A stretch of 64,000 nucleotides of DNA from Betaproteobacteria bacterium HGW-Betaproteobacteria-4 (GCA_002840785.1 PHCH01000005.1:1-64000), one strand, 5' to 3'. Numbered from the stretch's first letter, positions 1-9,532 are shown. A program made the numbers and translations. The notes: generated by a model from the letters alone, not told the origin.

Positions 1-3000
1 AATGAACAGGAATTGCGTCGCGCCCGACATTTTCTTGACCATCGTGCAGAAACGTTCGGTATTGCTGTCGTCAAGCGGCGCATCGACCTCGTCGAGCAGG
101 CAGAACGGCGCCGGATTGAGCTGGAACATCGAGAAGACCAGCGCAATCGCCGTCAGCGCCTTTTCGCCGCCGGACAGCAAATGGATGGTCGAATTCTTCT
201 TGCCCGGCGGCTGGGCGATGACCTGGACGCCGGCATCGAGAATTTCGTCGCCGGTCATGACCAGCTCGGCGCGGCCGCCACCGAAGAGTTCCGGGAAAAG
301 TCGCCCGAAATGGCCGTTGACCGTATCAAACGTGCTTTGCAACAGATCGCGCGTCTCGCGGTCGATGCGGCGGATGGCGTTTTCCAGCGTTTCCATGGCC
401 TCGGTCAGGTCGGCCGCCTGCATGTCGAGGTAACCCTTGCGCTCGGTCGCCGTTTCGAGTTCCTGCAAGGCGGCCATGTTGACGGCGCCGAGTTCGGCGA
501 TGGCGTTGGTCAGCCGGGTGATTTCGCCTTGCAGGGCCGGCGGCCGGGCGTTACCCAGTTCATTTTGTAGCGCCTCTTCATTGGCCCCGGCTTCAAGCAG
601 TTGCATGGCGAACTGCTCGGCATTGAGCGCCGCCGCCTGCTCCTTCAATTTGAGGTCGCCAATGCGCACGCGCAGCGGCTCAAGCCCCTGCTCAATGCGC
701 AGGCGCTGTTCCTCGAAGCCACGCAGGGCGTTGGTTGCCGCTTCGAGCGCATCGCGCTTGTCGGCCAGAATCTTTTCCGCTGCCTGCCGCGCTTCAAGCG
801 CCGCCTGCAAGGCGCCTTCCATTACATCCGGCGGTGCCGCCTCGACCTGCTCGGCGCACTGGGCGCGATCCTTTTCAATCCGGTTCAGTTCGCGCTGGGC
901 CATGGCCTGCTGGGCGAAGACGTCCTGCAGCTTGCCGTCGCATTCGCGCAGCGAGAACTGCGCTTCGCGCAGGGCGCGGTCGAAATCGGCGTTGCGCTCG
1001 CGCTCGGCACGCACGGCGCATTCGCACTCGTCGAGCCGGGTTTGCGCGCCATGGACCAGCACACGGATGCGGCCCAGACCGTCGCGGATTTCGGCGATGC
1101 GCTCGTCGGCCGCCATGTCGCGCTCGCGTTCGCTCTCTTCTTCCTCGGCCAGTTCGGCCAGTTGCTCCTGCAGACGCTCCTTCTGCTCCTTGTGGCGCTC
1201 AATGGCCTGCGACAGCTTGAGCACCTCGACCTGCACGGCATGCACGCGCTGCTGCCGGTCGGTGACGTACTGGCGGATTTCGCCCATTTCGGCCTGCTTG
1301 TCCTCGACCTGTTCATCGAGCATGACCAGCTGCTCGCGGATGGCGTCAGCCTTTTCCTCGGCCATGGCGATCCCGTCGCCCAACGCTTCAATTTCGCGCT
1401 GGCGTTCGAGCAGGCCGTGTTCGCCCTGATCCGGCGCAAAGAAGGTGACGCTAGCCGCGCTGACCAGATCGCCGCCGCGCGTCACGATGACCGCCCCCGG
1501 CGGCAGATCGGCGCGCTGCCCCAGCGCCTCGGCCAGCGTTTCCGCCGTGCGCACCTGGCCGAGCCAGTCGTCGAGCACGGCCTGGAGGGCCGGTTCGTCG
1601 CTGCGCACGCGCGCCGAGAGGACTCCTACGGTCAACCGGAAATTTTGGCCAAAATTGAAATCGCCCGGCAGCACCACGCTGAGCCGCGCGTCCGGCCGGT
1701 CGTGCAGCCAGGCGTCGAGCTTGGCCGGATCGTCGCAGGCGATGGCGCTCAAACGCTCGCGCAATACCGCTTCGACCGCCTCTTCCCAACCGGCTTCGAC
1801 ATGAATCTTCTGCCACAGCGCCGGCGCGTTTTCGAGCTCGTGGCGACGCAGCCATTCCGGCAATTTGCCGCTCTGCTGCGTGCGCGCCTGCATCTGCTCC
1901 AGCGCCGCCCGACGAGCCTGACCGGCGGCCAGTTCGCGTTCGATGCGCTGCACTTCGGCCTGCGCTTCCTTGCGCCGGGCTTCAAGCTGCGGCATTTCCT
2001 GCTGCAACTGCTGGAGCTGATCCTGATCGCCGGCCAGTTCCTCGCGCAGCAGGGCCAGTTCTTCTTCCTTCTCGGCGAGGTCCATTTCGTCCGGCGCGTC
2101 GTTGCCGCCGGTTTCCTCGCGCAGCCGTTCGCGGCGCAGCGTGATGGCCTGCAAGGCGCGCTGGGCGTGCGACTTGTTGGTCAGCTCGACTTCGAGTTTC
2201 TGCTCGCCGTTGGTCGACCGCGCCTTGAGGCGTTGCAGCTCTTCCTGCGCCTGGACGTGGTCTTCCTCGACCTGCGGCGCGATGTTCATCTGCTCGTGCA
2301 GCTTGGCCTCGGCCTCTTCGACGCGCAGCTTGGTGATTTCCTGCGTCTCTTCCCACTTCAGGCGATCTTCGGTCAGCTTCTCGGCCGTCTCGCCCCAGTG
2401 CTTGAGCTCGTCTTCCAGTTGCGTCAGGCGCGCCTCAAGCTGGCTGCGCGATTCGCGGCGATGGCGGATTTCCGCCTCCAGCCGGGCGACTTCGGCGTTG
2501 GCCGTGTACATGTCGCTCTGCGCGTTGTGCAAGGCGTCGCCGGCAGCAAAGTGCGCCTCGCGGGTTTCCTCGGCTCGTGCCTCGGTTTCGCGCAAGGCGG
2601 CGCTCTGCGCCTCCAGATCCGTCGTCGCCCGCTCGACGTCGAGCGACAGCCGCTGGCGCTCGGCCTCGGCTTCGCGCTTCCTGAGCAGCCACAGCACTTG
2701 CTGGCGCTGGACCAGCTGTTCGTTCAGGCCCTGATAACGGCGCGCTACTTCGGCCTGGGCTTCCAGTCGCTCCATCTGGTTGCCGAGTTCCTGGCGGATA
2801 TCCTCGACGCGCAGCAGGTTCTCCCGCGTATCTTCGAGCCGGCCGTTGGTTTCCTTGCGCCTTTCCTTGTAGCGCGTGACGCCGGCCGCTTCTTCGAGGA
2901 AAACCCGCAGGTCGTCCGGCCGCGCCTCGATGATCCGCGAAATCATGCCCTGGCCGATGATGGCGTAAGCACGCGGCCCGAGGCCGGTGCCGAGGAACAG

Positions 3001-3349
3001 GTCGGTAATGTCCTTGCGCCGGACCTTCAGGTTGTTGATGAAGTAATCGGACTGCCCCTGCCGCGTCAGCGTCCGCTTGACCGACAGTTCGGTGTATTGC
3101 GACCACTGGCCGAGGGCGCGACCGAGCAGGTTCTCGAAAATGAGTTCAACGGAAGCGCGCGACACCGGCTTGCGGTTCGACGAGCCGTTGAAGATAACGT
3201 CCATCATCGACTCGCCGCGCAGCTCCGAGGCTTTCGACTCGCCCAGCACCCAGCGCGCCGACGACGCCGACCAGTTGGCCGGGAACGGCCACCGCAGTGG
3301 GGTCGACGAAGGACTTGAAGCCGGAGAGTTTGAGTTTGGTAAGACGCAT
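1..3349 (-). pseudogene. smc: Chromosome segregation ATPase SMC, partial, Walker A region deleted and frameshifted
   Basis: SMC is the ring-forming ATPase of condensin that organises the chromosome. From the ATG at 3349 the protein opens with MRLTKLKLSGFKSFVDPT, the usual SMC N-terminus. After VGVVG the expected P-loop (PNGCGKS...) is missing and the frame changes at about 3255: about 38 nt seem lost, so the start frame soon ends. The other frame resumes at WVLGESKASELRG and stays SMC-like (coiled coils, hinge, LSGGEKALTAIAL signature, DEVDAPLDD Walker B) to position 1, where about 40-50 C-terminal residues lie outside the window. Frame agreement was checked at 3207 and at 30. The gene is absent from the ORF track because it has no stop in the window. 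This may be a real lesion or an assembly error. A dispersed repeat sits in frame at 1626-1663. Confidence 0.85.
1626..1663 (+). repeat. Dispersed repeat copy 1, inside smc
   Basis: This copy contains CTACGGTCAACCGGAAA followed by a GGCCAAAATTGAAAT tail, matching the intergenic copies at 5058, 11368 and 19375. On the minus strand it reads in frame through the SMC middle region as FNFGQNFRLTVG, so the element seems to have been accommodated inside a coding sequence. Confidence 0.7.
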
Positions 3350-3445
3350 GCCTGCTTGCGGCGCGGCCAATGCCGCCGCCATGACGGGGGCCGTATAATA
3401 ACATCGACTATTTGATCGCCCGGCCCTCAGGAAGGAAGGTTTCCG

Positions 3446-3919
3446 ATGAACCTCGACGACCAGTTTCTCGCCCGCGCCATCGAACTGGCCCGGCACGGCA
3501 GCGAAAGTGGCGAAGGCGGGCCGTTCGGCGCCGTCATCGTGCGCGACGGCAAGATCATCGCCGAAGGCTGGAACCGCGTCGTCGCCAGCCACGACCCGAC
3601 GGCCCACGCCGAGATCAGCGCTATCCGCACCGCCTGCGCCGGCGCCAACAGCTTCCACCTGCATGGCTGCACCCTCTACGCCTCGAGCGAACCCTGCCCG
3701 ATGTGCCTGTCCGCCGCATACTGGGCGCACATCGACCGCATCGTCTTCGCCAACAGTCGGGCCGAAGCCGCGGCCATCGGCTTCTGCGACGACGAGCTAT
3801 ACAGCGAACTGAACCGCCATTTTTCGTCGCGCAGCATCGTCATGGAACACCACCCGACACCGGGCGCGCTCGAACCGCTGGAACGCTGGGCGGCCAATCC
3901 GGGTCGAATCCCCTATTGA
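3446..3919 (+). CDS. Nucleoside/nucleobase deaminase, guanine deaminase-like
   Basis: This is a 157-residue member of the cytidine/deoxycytidylate deaminase fold. The zinc site is complete: HAE (about residues 53-55), with the catalytic Glu, and PCPMC (about 83-87). The blocks GPFGAVIV, PTAHAEI and EPCPMCLSAAYWA fit the bacterial GuaD group (guanine to xanthine) better than tRNA-adenosine deaminase TadA, although the substrate cannot be proven from sequence. It is likely cytoplasmic. The gene is divergent from smc across about 97 bp, and its start has a GGAAGG-type ribosome site just upstream. It lies 18 bp before a small hypothetical gene that may be co-transcribed. Confidence 0.8.
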   Translation: MNLDDQFLARAIELARHGSESGEGGPFGAVIVRDGKIIAEGWNRVVASHDPTAHAEISAIRTACAGANSFHLHGCTLYASSEPCPMCLSAAYWAHIDRIVFANSRAEAAAIGFCDDELYSELNRHFSSRSIVMEHHPTPGALEPLERWAANPGRIPY

Positions 3920-3937
3920 GTCACCGGGGCCGCCCGC

Positions 3938-4255
3938 ATGCACTCCGAAGAAATTCCGCAACGTGCCGAAACCCTGCAGGTGCTGCGCCTGATCAGCGAG
4001 CATGAGCCCATCCTCATGCTCGGCAGCAACAATAATGGCTACGGCGAACGGTGGACGCTCTCCGGCCAGGAAGTCCAGCCGGCCATCGCCCAATTCCTGA
4101 TGAACAGCGGATTTATCGCCGAAATCGGCGAAACCGAACTCGGCGCCGTCAAGCTGGCCCTGACCGAAAAGGGCCGCGAATTCCGGGACAGGGGATTGGC
4201 CTGGTGGGCCGACCTCAACTTTCTCGAAAAGCTGAAAATCACGGTGTTCGGCTGA
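3938..4255 (+). CDS. Hypothetical protein, 105 aa
   Basis: I do not recognise the family. The 105-residue product is acidic, begins MHSEEIPQRAETLQVLRLI and ends in a hydrophobic LEKLKITVFG. No signal peptide, membrane segment or cofactor motif is visible. The pattern of a helical N-terminus and then a VKLALTEKGREFRDRG-type block resembles the end of a small winged-helix fold, but this is only an impression. It follows the deaminase by 18 bp in the same direction, so the two may form an operon. Codon bias matches host genes, which supports it being real. Confidence 0.6.
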   Translation: MHSEEIPQRAETLQVLRLISEHEPILMLGSNNNGYGERWTLSGQEVQPAIAQFLMNSGFIAEIGETELGAVKLALTEKGREFRDRGLAWWADLNFLEKLKITVFG

Positions 4256-4444
4256 ACCGGCCGGGCAGGCCGAAAGCCGCATCCGGCTGTTTTACCCTGG
4301 CCGTAACCGCCACCATAAGCCGAAAGGACTAACTCTCGCGGCCAAGCGGCTACATCCGCTGAAACATTAGAAAATGATAATGGAACTCCATCTTGGCGCT
4401 TTGCACACGCAGGCGACGTCTTTCTATATTTGGAGTCCAATTTT

Positions 4445-4966
4445 ATGAACATCACGAAATCCGTAGCCGCCCTCGCCTTGGGCTTGGGTCTTGTTGCCAG
4501 CGCCCATGCTGCAACGCACGACTTGGGGACGGTCACTGCACCATCGACCTATTCCCAAGTAGTCCAGGTCGCCGTCGGCAGCTTTTCCGATCAATGGATA
4601 TTTGACGTCCCCACCACGTTGTTCTCCGGTGGCTCGGTCAGCAACCTGAACATTTCCATCCAGAATATCGGCGATCTATACAACATCAATGGCCTTTCCG
4701 TGCAGTTGTATGACAACGCCGATAGCTTGATCGCCAATCTCGATGGCAATGCAGGCAGTTCCGCCAACTACAAGGTCGGCTCCGGGGTGTTTGCGCCGGC
4801 CAACGACTATTACTTCACCGTCTCCGGCACGGCAACCGGCAGCCTCGGCGGTCAATACGTGTTCGCCGTATCGACCTTGCCGGTTCCTGAACCGGAATCC
4901 TACGCCATGCTGCTCGCCGGCTTGGGCCTCATCGGCGCCGTCGCCCGCCGCCGCGCTGGACGCTGA
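4445..4966 (+). CDS. PEP-CTERM sorted exported protein
   Basis: This is a 173-residue secreted protein. It has an N-terminal Sec signal (MNITKSVAALALGLGL...AHA), a beta-rich Ser/Gly/Asn middle, and a C-terminal PEP-CTERM tail: VPEPESYAMLLAGLGLIG followed by a basic ARRRAGR. Such tails are processed by exosortase in exopolysaccharide-producing bacteria, so this is probably a surface or matrix protein. The ATG at 4445 is preferred over the TTG at 4430 because TTGGAG lies about nine bases upstream. Local GC is lower than in neighbouring genes. A strong terminator follows at 4996. No exosortase gene is in the window. Confidence 0.88.
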   Translation: MNITKSVAALALGLGLVASAHAATHDLGTVTAPSTYSQVVQVAVGSFSDQWIFDVPTTLFSGGSVSNLNISIQNIGDLYNINGLSVQLYDNADSLIANLDGNAGSSANYKVGSGVFAPANDYYFTVSGTATGSLGGQYVFAVSTLPVPEPESYAMLLAGLGLIGAVARRRAGR

Positions 4967-4995
4967 TCCATAGCGGCTGTACCGAGCTGCGCGAC

Positions 4996-5030
4996 AAGAA
5001 GCCCGCCAACTGGCGGGCTTCTTCATTTTT
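4996..5030 (+). terminator. Rho-independent terminator after the PEP-CTERM gene
   Basis: The arms AAGAAGCCCGCC and GGCGGGCTTCTT form a 12-bp stem with a four-base loop, followed by CATTTTT. It ends the single-gene PEP-CTERM transcript. Confidence 0.85.
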
Positions 5031-5057
5031 GGTATCTGGGCAGCCCACAAGCAGACT

Positions 5058-5095
5058 GCTACGGTCAACCGGAAAAAATGCCCAATTTTCAACAG
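5058..5095 (+). repeat. Dispersed repeat copy 2
   Basis: This copy begins GCTACGGTCAACCGGAAAAA and continues with a diverged CCCAATTTT tail. It lies between the PEP-CTERM terminator and the next gene, the same intergenic setting as copies 3 and 5. Confidence 0.7.
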
Positions 5096-5149
5096 CCTCC
5101 TGGCTTGCTATGCTTATCTCATCGCAATGCCCCCAACCATCGGAACGCC

Positions 5150-5626
5150 ATGCTCGACAGCGACAACGCCGCCTTCATCCAGACCGGAGTCAGCATCAGC
5201 CTGGCCTCCTGCGCCGTTGATCGCCTGCCCTGCATGAGCCGCGGCCTGGGCTGCAAACTCATAGCCGGCGGGCATCAAATCGCGATATTCATCAAGCGCT
5301 CGCAGTCGGCCGAACTGCTCGACAACATCCGCAACACGGGCCGGGTCGCCAATGTCTTCAACCTGCCGAGCAGCAACCGCACCCTGCAGCTCAAAGGTGA
5401 CGACGCGCAGATCCTGCCTTTCGACCCGGCCGATCTGCCCGTGATCGAATCGCACATTCCCCATTTCCTCGACGAGGTCATCCCCTTCGGCATGCAGGAG
5501 AACATGGTTCGGGCGCTCTTTGCCTGCACGGTCGACGACCTGGTGACCGTGGTCTATACGCCAAACGCCGCCTTCACCCAGACGCCCGGGCCGAAAGCCG
5601 GCGACCCGCTGGGCACTGCGTCATGA
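5150..5626 (+). CDS. FMN-binding split-barrel (pyridoxamine oxidase-like) protein
   Basis: The product is 158 residues from the ATG at 5150 (MLDSDNAAF). An upstream ATG at 5078 would add a poor-looking leader that runs through dispersed repeat 2, so the inner start is chosen. The block FIQTGVSISLASC...LPCMSRGLGCKL and the HQIAIFIKRSQSAELLDNI pattern are typical of the pyridoxamine 5'-phosphate oxidase-like split barrel. The function is unknown: FMN- or haem-binding oxidoreductases are possible. Its stop overlaps the start of the next gene (ATGA), which carries a second split barrel, so the two products are probably translationally coupled and may interact. Confidence 0.65.
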   Translation: MLDSDNAAFIQTGVSISLASCAVDRLPCMSRGLGCKLIAGGHQIAIFIKRSQSAELLDNIRNTGRVANVFNLPSSNRTLQLKGDDAQILPFDPADLPVIESHIPHFLDEVIPFGMQENMVRALFACTVDDLVTVVYTPNAAFTQTPGPKAGDPLGTAS

Positions 5627-6960
5627 GCCTGCGCCTCGAGACCATCCGCGAATGCCTGGAGGGCATCATCCCGGGCCACATCGCCACCTGCGACCGGGCC
5701 GGAATGCCCAACCTGGCCTACCTCTCCCAGGTCGAATTCATCGACAACGAGCACGTCGCGCTGTCCTACCAGTTCTTCAACCGCACCCGGCAGAACATCC
5801 TGGCCGACTCGCCGGTGCGCCTGCTGCTGACCAGCCACCTGACCGGCGCCCAGTACCGGCTGACCCTGCACTACCTGCGCACCGAGGCGGCCGGGCCGCT
5901 CTTCGAGCGAATGCGGGCCAAACTGGCTGGAATCGCCTCGCACACCGGCATGGCCGGCATCTTCCAATTGCTCGGCGCCGACATCTACCACGTGCTGAAC
6001 ATCGAACAGCTGCCCGGCGAAACCGTGCCGCCGCCTCCGCCACCGGTCAATTGCCTGAACGCCCTGCGCCGGACGGTCGACCGCCTGGCCACCTGCAACA
6101 CGCTGGAATGCCTGCTCGAAAAGGCCGTCGACTGCCTGGAAAAAGAGTTCGGCATAGCTCACCTCATGCTGCTCATGCACGATGAGGCACGCGGCCGGCT
6201 GTACACTCTGGCCAGCCGCGGCTACCCGGAATCCGGCATCGGCTCGGAAATCCCGGTCGGCGCCGGCGTCATCGGCATCTGCGCCCGCGAACGCACGCCG
6301 ATCCGGATCGGCTTCACCAACAGCGAGTACGCCTACGGCCGCACCGTGCGCGACGGCATCGCGGCCGATGGCCAGGCCGACACTCTGGAAACGGCCATTC
6401 CCCTGCCCGGCCTGCCCGATGCAGCGAGCCAGATGGCCGTGCCGATCAGCGTCGCCGGCCGCCTGCTCGGTGTGCTCTACGTCGAGAGCGTGTCCGACCT
6501 GCATTTCGGCTACGACGAAGAAGACGCCCTCGTCGCTTTCGCCGCGCAACTGGGTCTCGCCATCGTCCACCACCAGCCGGCCGACGATCTGCCCGACGAG
6601 CCGGCCGCCAGCGAGGAAGCGGCGCCGGCCGTCGCCGGCACACCGCTGACCATTCGCCACTTCGCCGCCACCGACAGCGTTTTCATCGACGACGACTACC
6701 TGATCAAGGGCGTCGCCGGGGCCATACTCTGGGTGCTGCTCAGCGATTTTGCCGAACGTCGGCGCACCAGTTTCACCAACAAGGGCTTGCGGGTCGATCC
6801 CCGCATCCGCCTGCCGGGCGTCAGCGACAACCTCGAAGCGCGTCTGGTGCTGTTGCAGCGCCGCCTGGAAGAACGCGATGCCGGCATCCGGCTGACCAAG
6901 ACCGGGCGCGGCCGTTTTTCTCTGGCCGTAGACCACCCGCTGCAGCTCGTCGAAAGCTGA
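5623..6960 (+). CDS. Split-barrel/GAF domain sensor-like protein
   Basis: The 445-residue product has three visible parts. Residues about 1-130 are a PNPOx-like split barrel (HIATCDRAGMPNLAYLSQVEF). A PPPPPP linker follows, then a GAF domain at about 150-325 with the typical ending MAVPISVAGRLLGVLYVES. A C-terminal segment at about 350-445 resembles a winged helix (DYLIKGVAGAILWVLL...RTSFTNKGLRVDP), perhaps DNA-binding. It overlaps the preceding split-barrel gene by four bases and is followed by a terminator hairpin. A redox- or flavin-responsive regulator is a reasonable inference, but the ligand is unknown. Confidence 0.65.
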   Translation: MSLRLETIRECLEGIIPGHIATCDRAGMPNLAYLSQVEFIDNEHVALSYQFFNRTRQNILADSPVRLLLTSHLTGAQYRLTLHYLRTEAAGPLFERMRAKLAGIASHTGMAGIFQLLGADIYHVLNIEQLPGETVPPPPPPVNCLNALRRTVDRLATCNTLECLLEKAVDCLEKEFGIAHLMLLMHDEARGRLYTLASRGYPESGIGSEIPVGAGVIGICARERTPIRIGFTNSEYAYGRTVRDGIAADGQADTLETAIPLPGLPDAASQMAVPISVAGRLLGVLYVESVSDLHFGYDEEDALVAFAAQLGLAIVHHQPADDLPDEPAASEEAAPAVAGTPLTIRHFAATDSVFIDDDYLIKGVAGAILWVLLSDFAERRRTSFTNKGLRVDPRIRLPGVSDNLEARLVLLQRRLEERDAGIRLTKTGRGRFSLAVDHPLQLVES

Positions 6961-6964
6961 TTTT

Positions 6965-6987
6965 CGGGCGCTTCGCCCGCCTTTTCT
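6965..6987 (+). terminator. Terminator hairpin
   Basis: CGGGCG-CTT-CGCCCG followed by CCTTTTCTT lies just after the stop of the split-barrel/GAF gene. Confidence 0.6.
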
Positions 6988-7096
6988 TAAATGTTCATTC
7001 AGCGTTTCTTAAAAGAATCGTAAGCGGCCTCTGGCCGTCTTGTCAGCGTTTTCGGGCGGCCTAGACTACCTCCATCGCATAACGAATGGAGCGGTC

Positions 7097-8059
7097 ATGA
7101 CCCCGAAGCCCCCGGCAAAAAACCCGCAGCAACTGCTCGAACAGATGCTGCTCATCCGCGCCTATGAAGAGGCCATCGTCAACGGCAGCGCCGCCGGCAG
7201 GATGCCCGGCACCTGCACCTCGGTCGGCCAGGAAGCGGCCGCCGTCGGCGTAGTCAACGCGCTTGCCGCGGACGACCTGATCCTCACCAACCATCGCAGC
7301 GCCGGCCACCTGCTCGCCCGCGGCGCCGACCCCGGCCGCCTGCTGGCCGAAGTCATGGGCCGCCGCGACGGCTACTGCAAGGGCAAGAGCGGCTCGCTGC
7401 ACATTTCGGCCAAGGAACTCGGCGTCGTGCTGACCTCGACCATCGTTGGCGCCGAACTGTCGATGGCGCCCGGCGTCGCCTTGGCGCAGAGCATGCTCGG
7501 CCGCCCCGGCATCGTCGTCTGCTTCTTTGGCGACGGTGCCGCCTGCGAGGGCAGCTTTCACGAATCGCTAAATCTTGCCGCGCTGTGGAACCTGCCCATT
7601 CTCTACGTCTGTGAGAACAATCACTGGCAAGCCTTCGTCCATCGGCGCGAAGCGATGAGCCGGGAGCATGTAGCGGAGTGGGCCGCCGGCTACGGCATCC
7701 CGGCCCGGACGGTGGACGGCAACGATGTCTTCGCCGTGCTCGAAGCCGCCCAGGCCGCCGCCGCCCAGGTCCGCGAGAGCGGCCGACCCTACCTGCTGGA
7801 AACCCTGACCTACCGGACCCGCGGCCATCTCGAACCGGACGACCAGGCTTACGTCGACAAGGCCGAACTGGCCGCCTGGCTGGCCCGCGACCCGATCGCC
7901 AGCAGCCGCGCCCGCTTGCTCGCCGATGGCCTGCTGACCCAGGCCCAGGCAGCCGCCATGGCCGACAAAGTGGCCAGCCACATCGCCGTCGCCCAGGCCT
8001 TTGCCGAAGCCTCGCCCTTCCCTGCCGCGGATGAACTGACCCGCGACGTCTACGCCTGA
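7097..8059 (+). CDS. TPP-dependent 2-oxoacid/acetoin dehydrogenase E1, alpha subunit
   Basis: This is a 320-residue E1 alpha subunit that decarboxylates a 2-oxoacid (or cleaves acetoin) using thiamine diphosphate. The TPP/Mg motif is complete, GDGAACEGSFHE...ILYVCENN (about residues 149-180), and YKGKSGSLH-type and TNHRSAGHLLARG blocks are present. The ATG at 7097 has a GGAGCGG ribosome site, and the longer ORF from 7040 is rejected. The beta-subunit gene follows 9 bp later. No E2 or E3 gene is visible, so the substrate cannot be decided. It resembles AcoA-type enzymes more than the large homodimeric AceE. Confidence 0.82.
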   Translation: MTPKPPAKNPQQLLEQMLLIRAYEEAIVNGSAAGRMPGTCTSVGQEAAAVGVVNALAADDLILTNHRSAGHLLARGADPGRLLAEVMGRRDGYCKGKSGSLHISAKELGVVLTSTIVGAELSMAPGVALAQSMLGRPGIVVCFFGDGAACEGSFHESLNLAALWNLPILYVCENNHWQAFVHRREAMSREHVAEWAAGYGIPARTVDGNDVFAVLEAAQAAAAQVRESGRPYLLETLTYRTRGHLEPDDQAYVDKAELAAWLARDPIASSRARLLADGLLTQAQAAAMADKVASHIAVAQAFAEASPFPAADELTRDVYA

Positions 8060-8068
8060 GGATTCCCC

Positions 8069-8922
8069 ATGCCTACCCTGACCCTTTACGATGCTGTCGG
8101 CGCCGCGCTGACCGAAGAGATGCGCCGCGACCACAGCGTCATCGCCTTCGGCGAAGGCATCGCCACCAAACGCCACGAGCTGGTCGACGAATTCGGCGCC
8201 CTGCGTATCCGCAACACGCCGCTCGCCGAGGGCATCATTGCCGGCACGGCCGTCGGAGCTGCCGCCATGGGCCTGCGCCCGGTCGTCGACCTGCTCTTCG
8301 CGCCCTTTCTCTGCTACGCCATGGACGAGCTGGTCAACAGCGCCGGCAAGCTGCGCTACCTGTCCGGCGGCCAGTTCTCCTTCCCCCTCGTCACGCGGCC
8401 GACACCAAGGCCCTGCTCAAGACGGCCATTCGCGACGACAACCCGGTGCTCTTCTTCCTCGACATCGGGCTGCTCTACCAGCCGGGCGAGGTGCCCGCCG
8501 GCGAACATCTGCTGCCGCTCGGCCAGGCCGCCATCGTCCGCGAAGGCCGCGACGTGACGCTGGTTTCCTACGGCAAGACCGTGCACCACTGCCAGCAGGC
8601 GGCCGAGCAACTGGCCGGCCAGGGCATCGCCGCCGAAGTCATCGACCTGCGTAGCCTGAAGCCGCTTGATGAAACGACCATCCTCGGCTCGGTGCGGAAA
8701 ACCGGTCGCCTGGTCGTCGTGCACGAAGCCAACCGCCTGTGCGGCATCGGCGCCGAAATCGCCGCCCTGGTCGCCGAACACGCCTTCGCCGACCTCAAGG
8801 CACCGATTGTCCGATTGGGCGGCCCCGATGCCCCGGCCGCCGCCAGCTACCCGCTCGAACAGGCCTCGGTCCCGTCAGCCGAGGCAATCGCCGAGGCAGC
8901 CCGACGCCTCTGTTCCACCTAG
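8069..8922 (+). pseudogene. TPP-dependent dehydrogenase E1, beta subunit, interrupted by out-of-frame deletion
   Basis: The N-terminal frame (MPTLTLYDAVGAALTEEMRRD...LSGGQFSFPLV) runs normally to about 8393 and then turns into a nonsense tail ending at 8557. The C-terminal half (ADTKALLKTAIRDDNPVLFFL...) continues in another frame to 8922. The family segment expected between them, containing the RTxxGAGRGxGAQHSQ block and roughly 34 residues, is absent. The best reading is therefore an internal deletion of about 100 bp that also shifts the frame. If real, the alpha/beta enzyme is dead. If an assembly collapse, a 320-330-residue subunit is restored. It lies 9 bp after the alpha gene and 40 bp before a cytochrome gene. 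Confidence 0.75.
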
Positions 8923-8962
8923 AAACCAGCTTCAGCCTCAATTTTCAACAAGGAGAAAAACC

Positions 8963-9532
8963 ATGCACCCCAACCCCAAAACCCTGTTCGCCGCCACCCT
9001 CGCCTGCGCCCTGTTCAACACCAGTGCCCTGGCTGCAGATAGCAATTCGGTGCTGATCAAACGTGGCGAGAAACTGATCGCCTATGGTGGCTGCGTCGAT
9101 TGCCACACGCCTTTCAAAATGGGCGCCAACGGCCCCGAGAAGGACATGGCGCGCGGCCTTTCCGGCCATCCCGAAGAGCTTCGCCTGCCGCCTTCGCCCA
9201 AGCTCGACAATGCCTGGAACTGGGCTGGTTCGGCGACCATGACGGCCTTCACCGGCCCGTGGGGCACGACCTATGCCTCCAACCTGACGCCCGACCGCGA
9301 GACCGGCATAGGCGCCTGGCGCGAGCAGGATTTCATCCAGGCCATGCGCACCGGCAAGCATGTCGGCGTGGCCCGCCCGATCCTGCCGCCCATGCCCTGG
9401 CAGGCGGTCGCCTCGTTGTCGGAAAGGGATTTGCGGGCGATTTTCACCTACCTCAAGGCGCAGCCGGCCGTGAAGAACAAGGTGCCCGACTATCTGCCGC
9501 CCGCCACCAGCATCAGCAAAGCCGGCGGCTGA
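8963..9532 (+). CDS. Periplasmic c-type cytochrome
   Basis: The product is 189 residues, with a Sec signal (MHPNPKTLFAATLACALFNTSALAA) and one haem c site, CVDCH, at about residues 43-47. The later MP in LPPMPW is the probable distal methionine ligand. The layout matches small diheme-like or monohaem electron-transfer cytochromes near dehydrogenases, but only one CxxCH is present. The start at 8963 follows an AAGGAG ribosome site. It probably passes electrons in the periplasm. Whether it works with the upstream E1 genes is not clear from sequence. Confidence 0.8.
   Translation: MHPNPKTLFAATLACALFNTSALAADSNSVLIKRGEKLIAYGGCVDCHTPFKMGANGPEKDMARGLSGHPEELRLPPSPKLDNAWNWAGSATMTAFTGPWGTTYASNLTPDRETGIGAWREQDFIQAMRTGKHVGVARPILPPMPWQAVASLSERDLRAIFTYLKAQPAVKNKVPDYLPPATSISKAGG

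Noticed and set aside
601-3318. 905-aa plus-strand ORF, the longest in the ORF track
   Set aside because: It is the in-register antisense of smc. The minus strand encodes clear SMC motifs, and the plus product is a low-complexity Leu/Ala/Gly/Arg shadow.
4401-4430. TTGCAC-17-CTATAT as promoter of the PEP-CTERM gene
   Set aside because: The proposed -10 would overlap the ribosome-binding site, leaving no room for a normal leader.
5554-6936. 460-aa minus-strand ORF opposite the split-barrel/GAF gene
   Set aside because: Antisense shadow caused by high GC at third positions; no recognisable domain.
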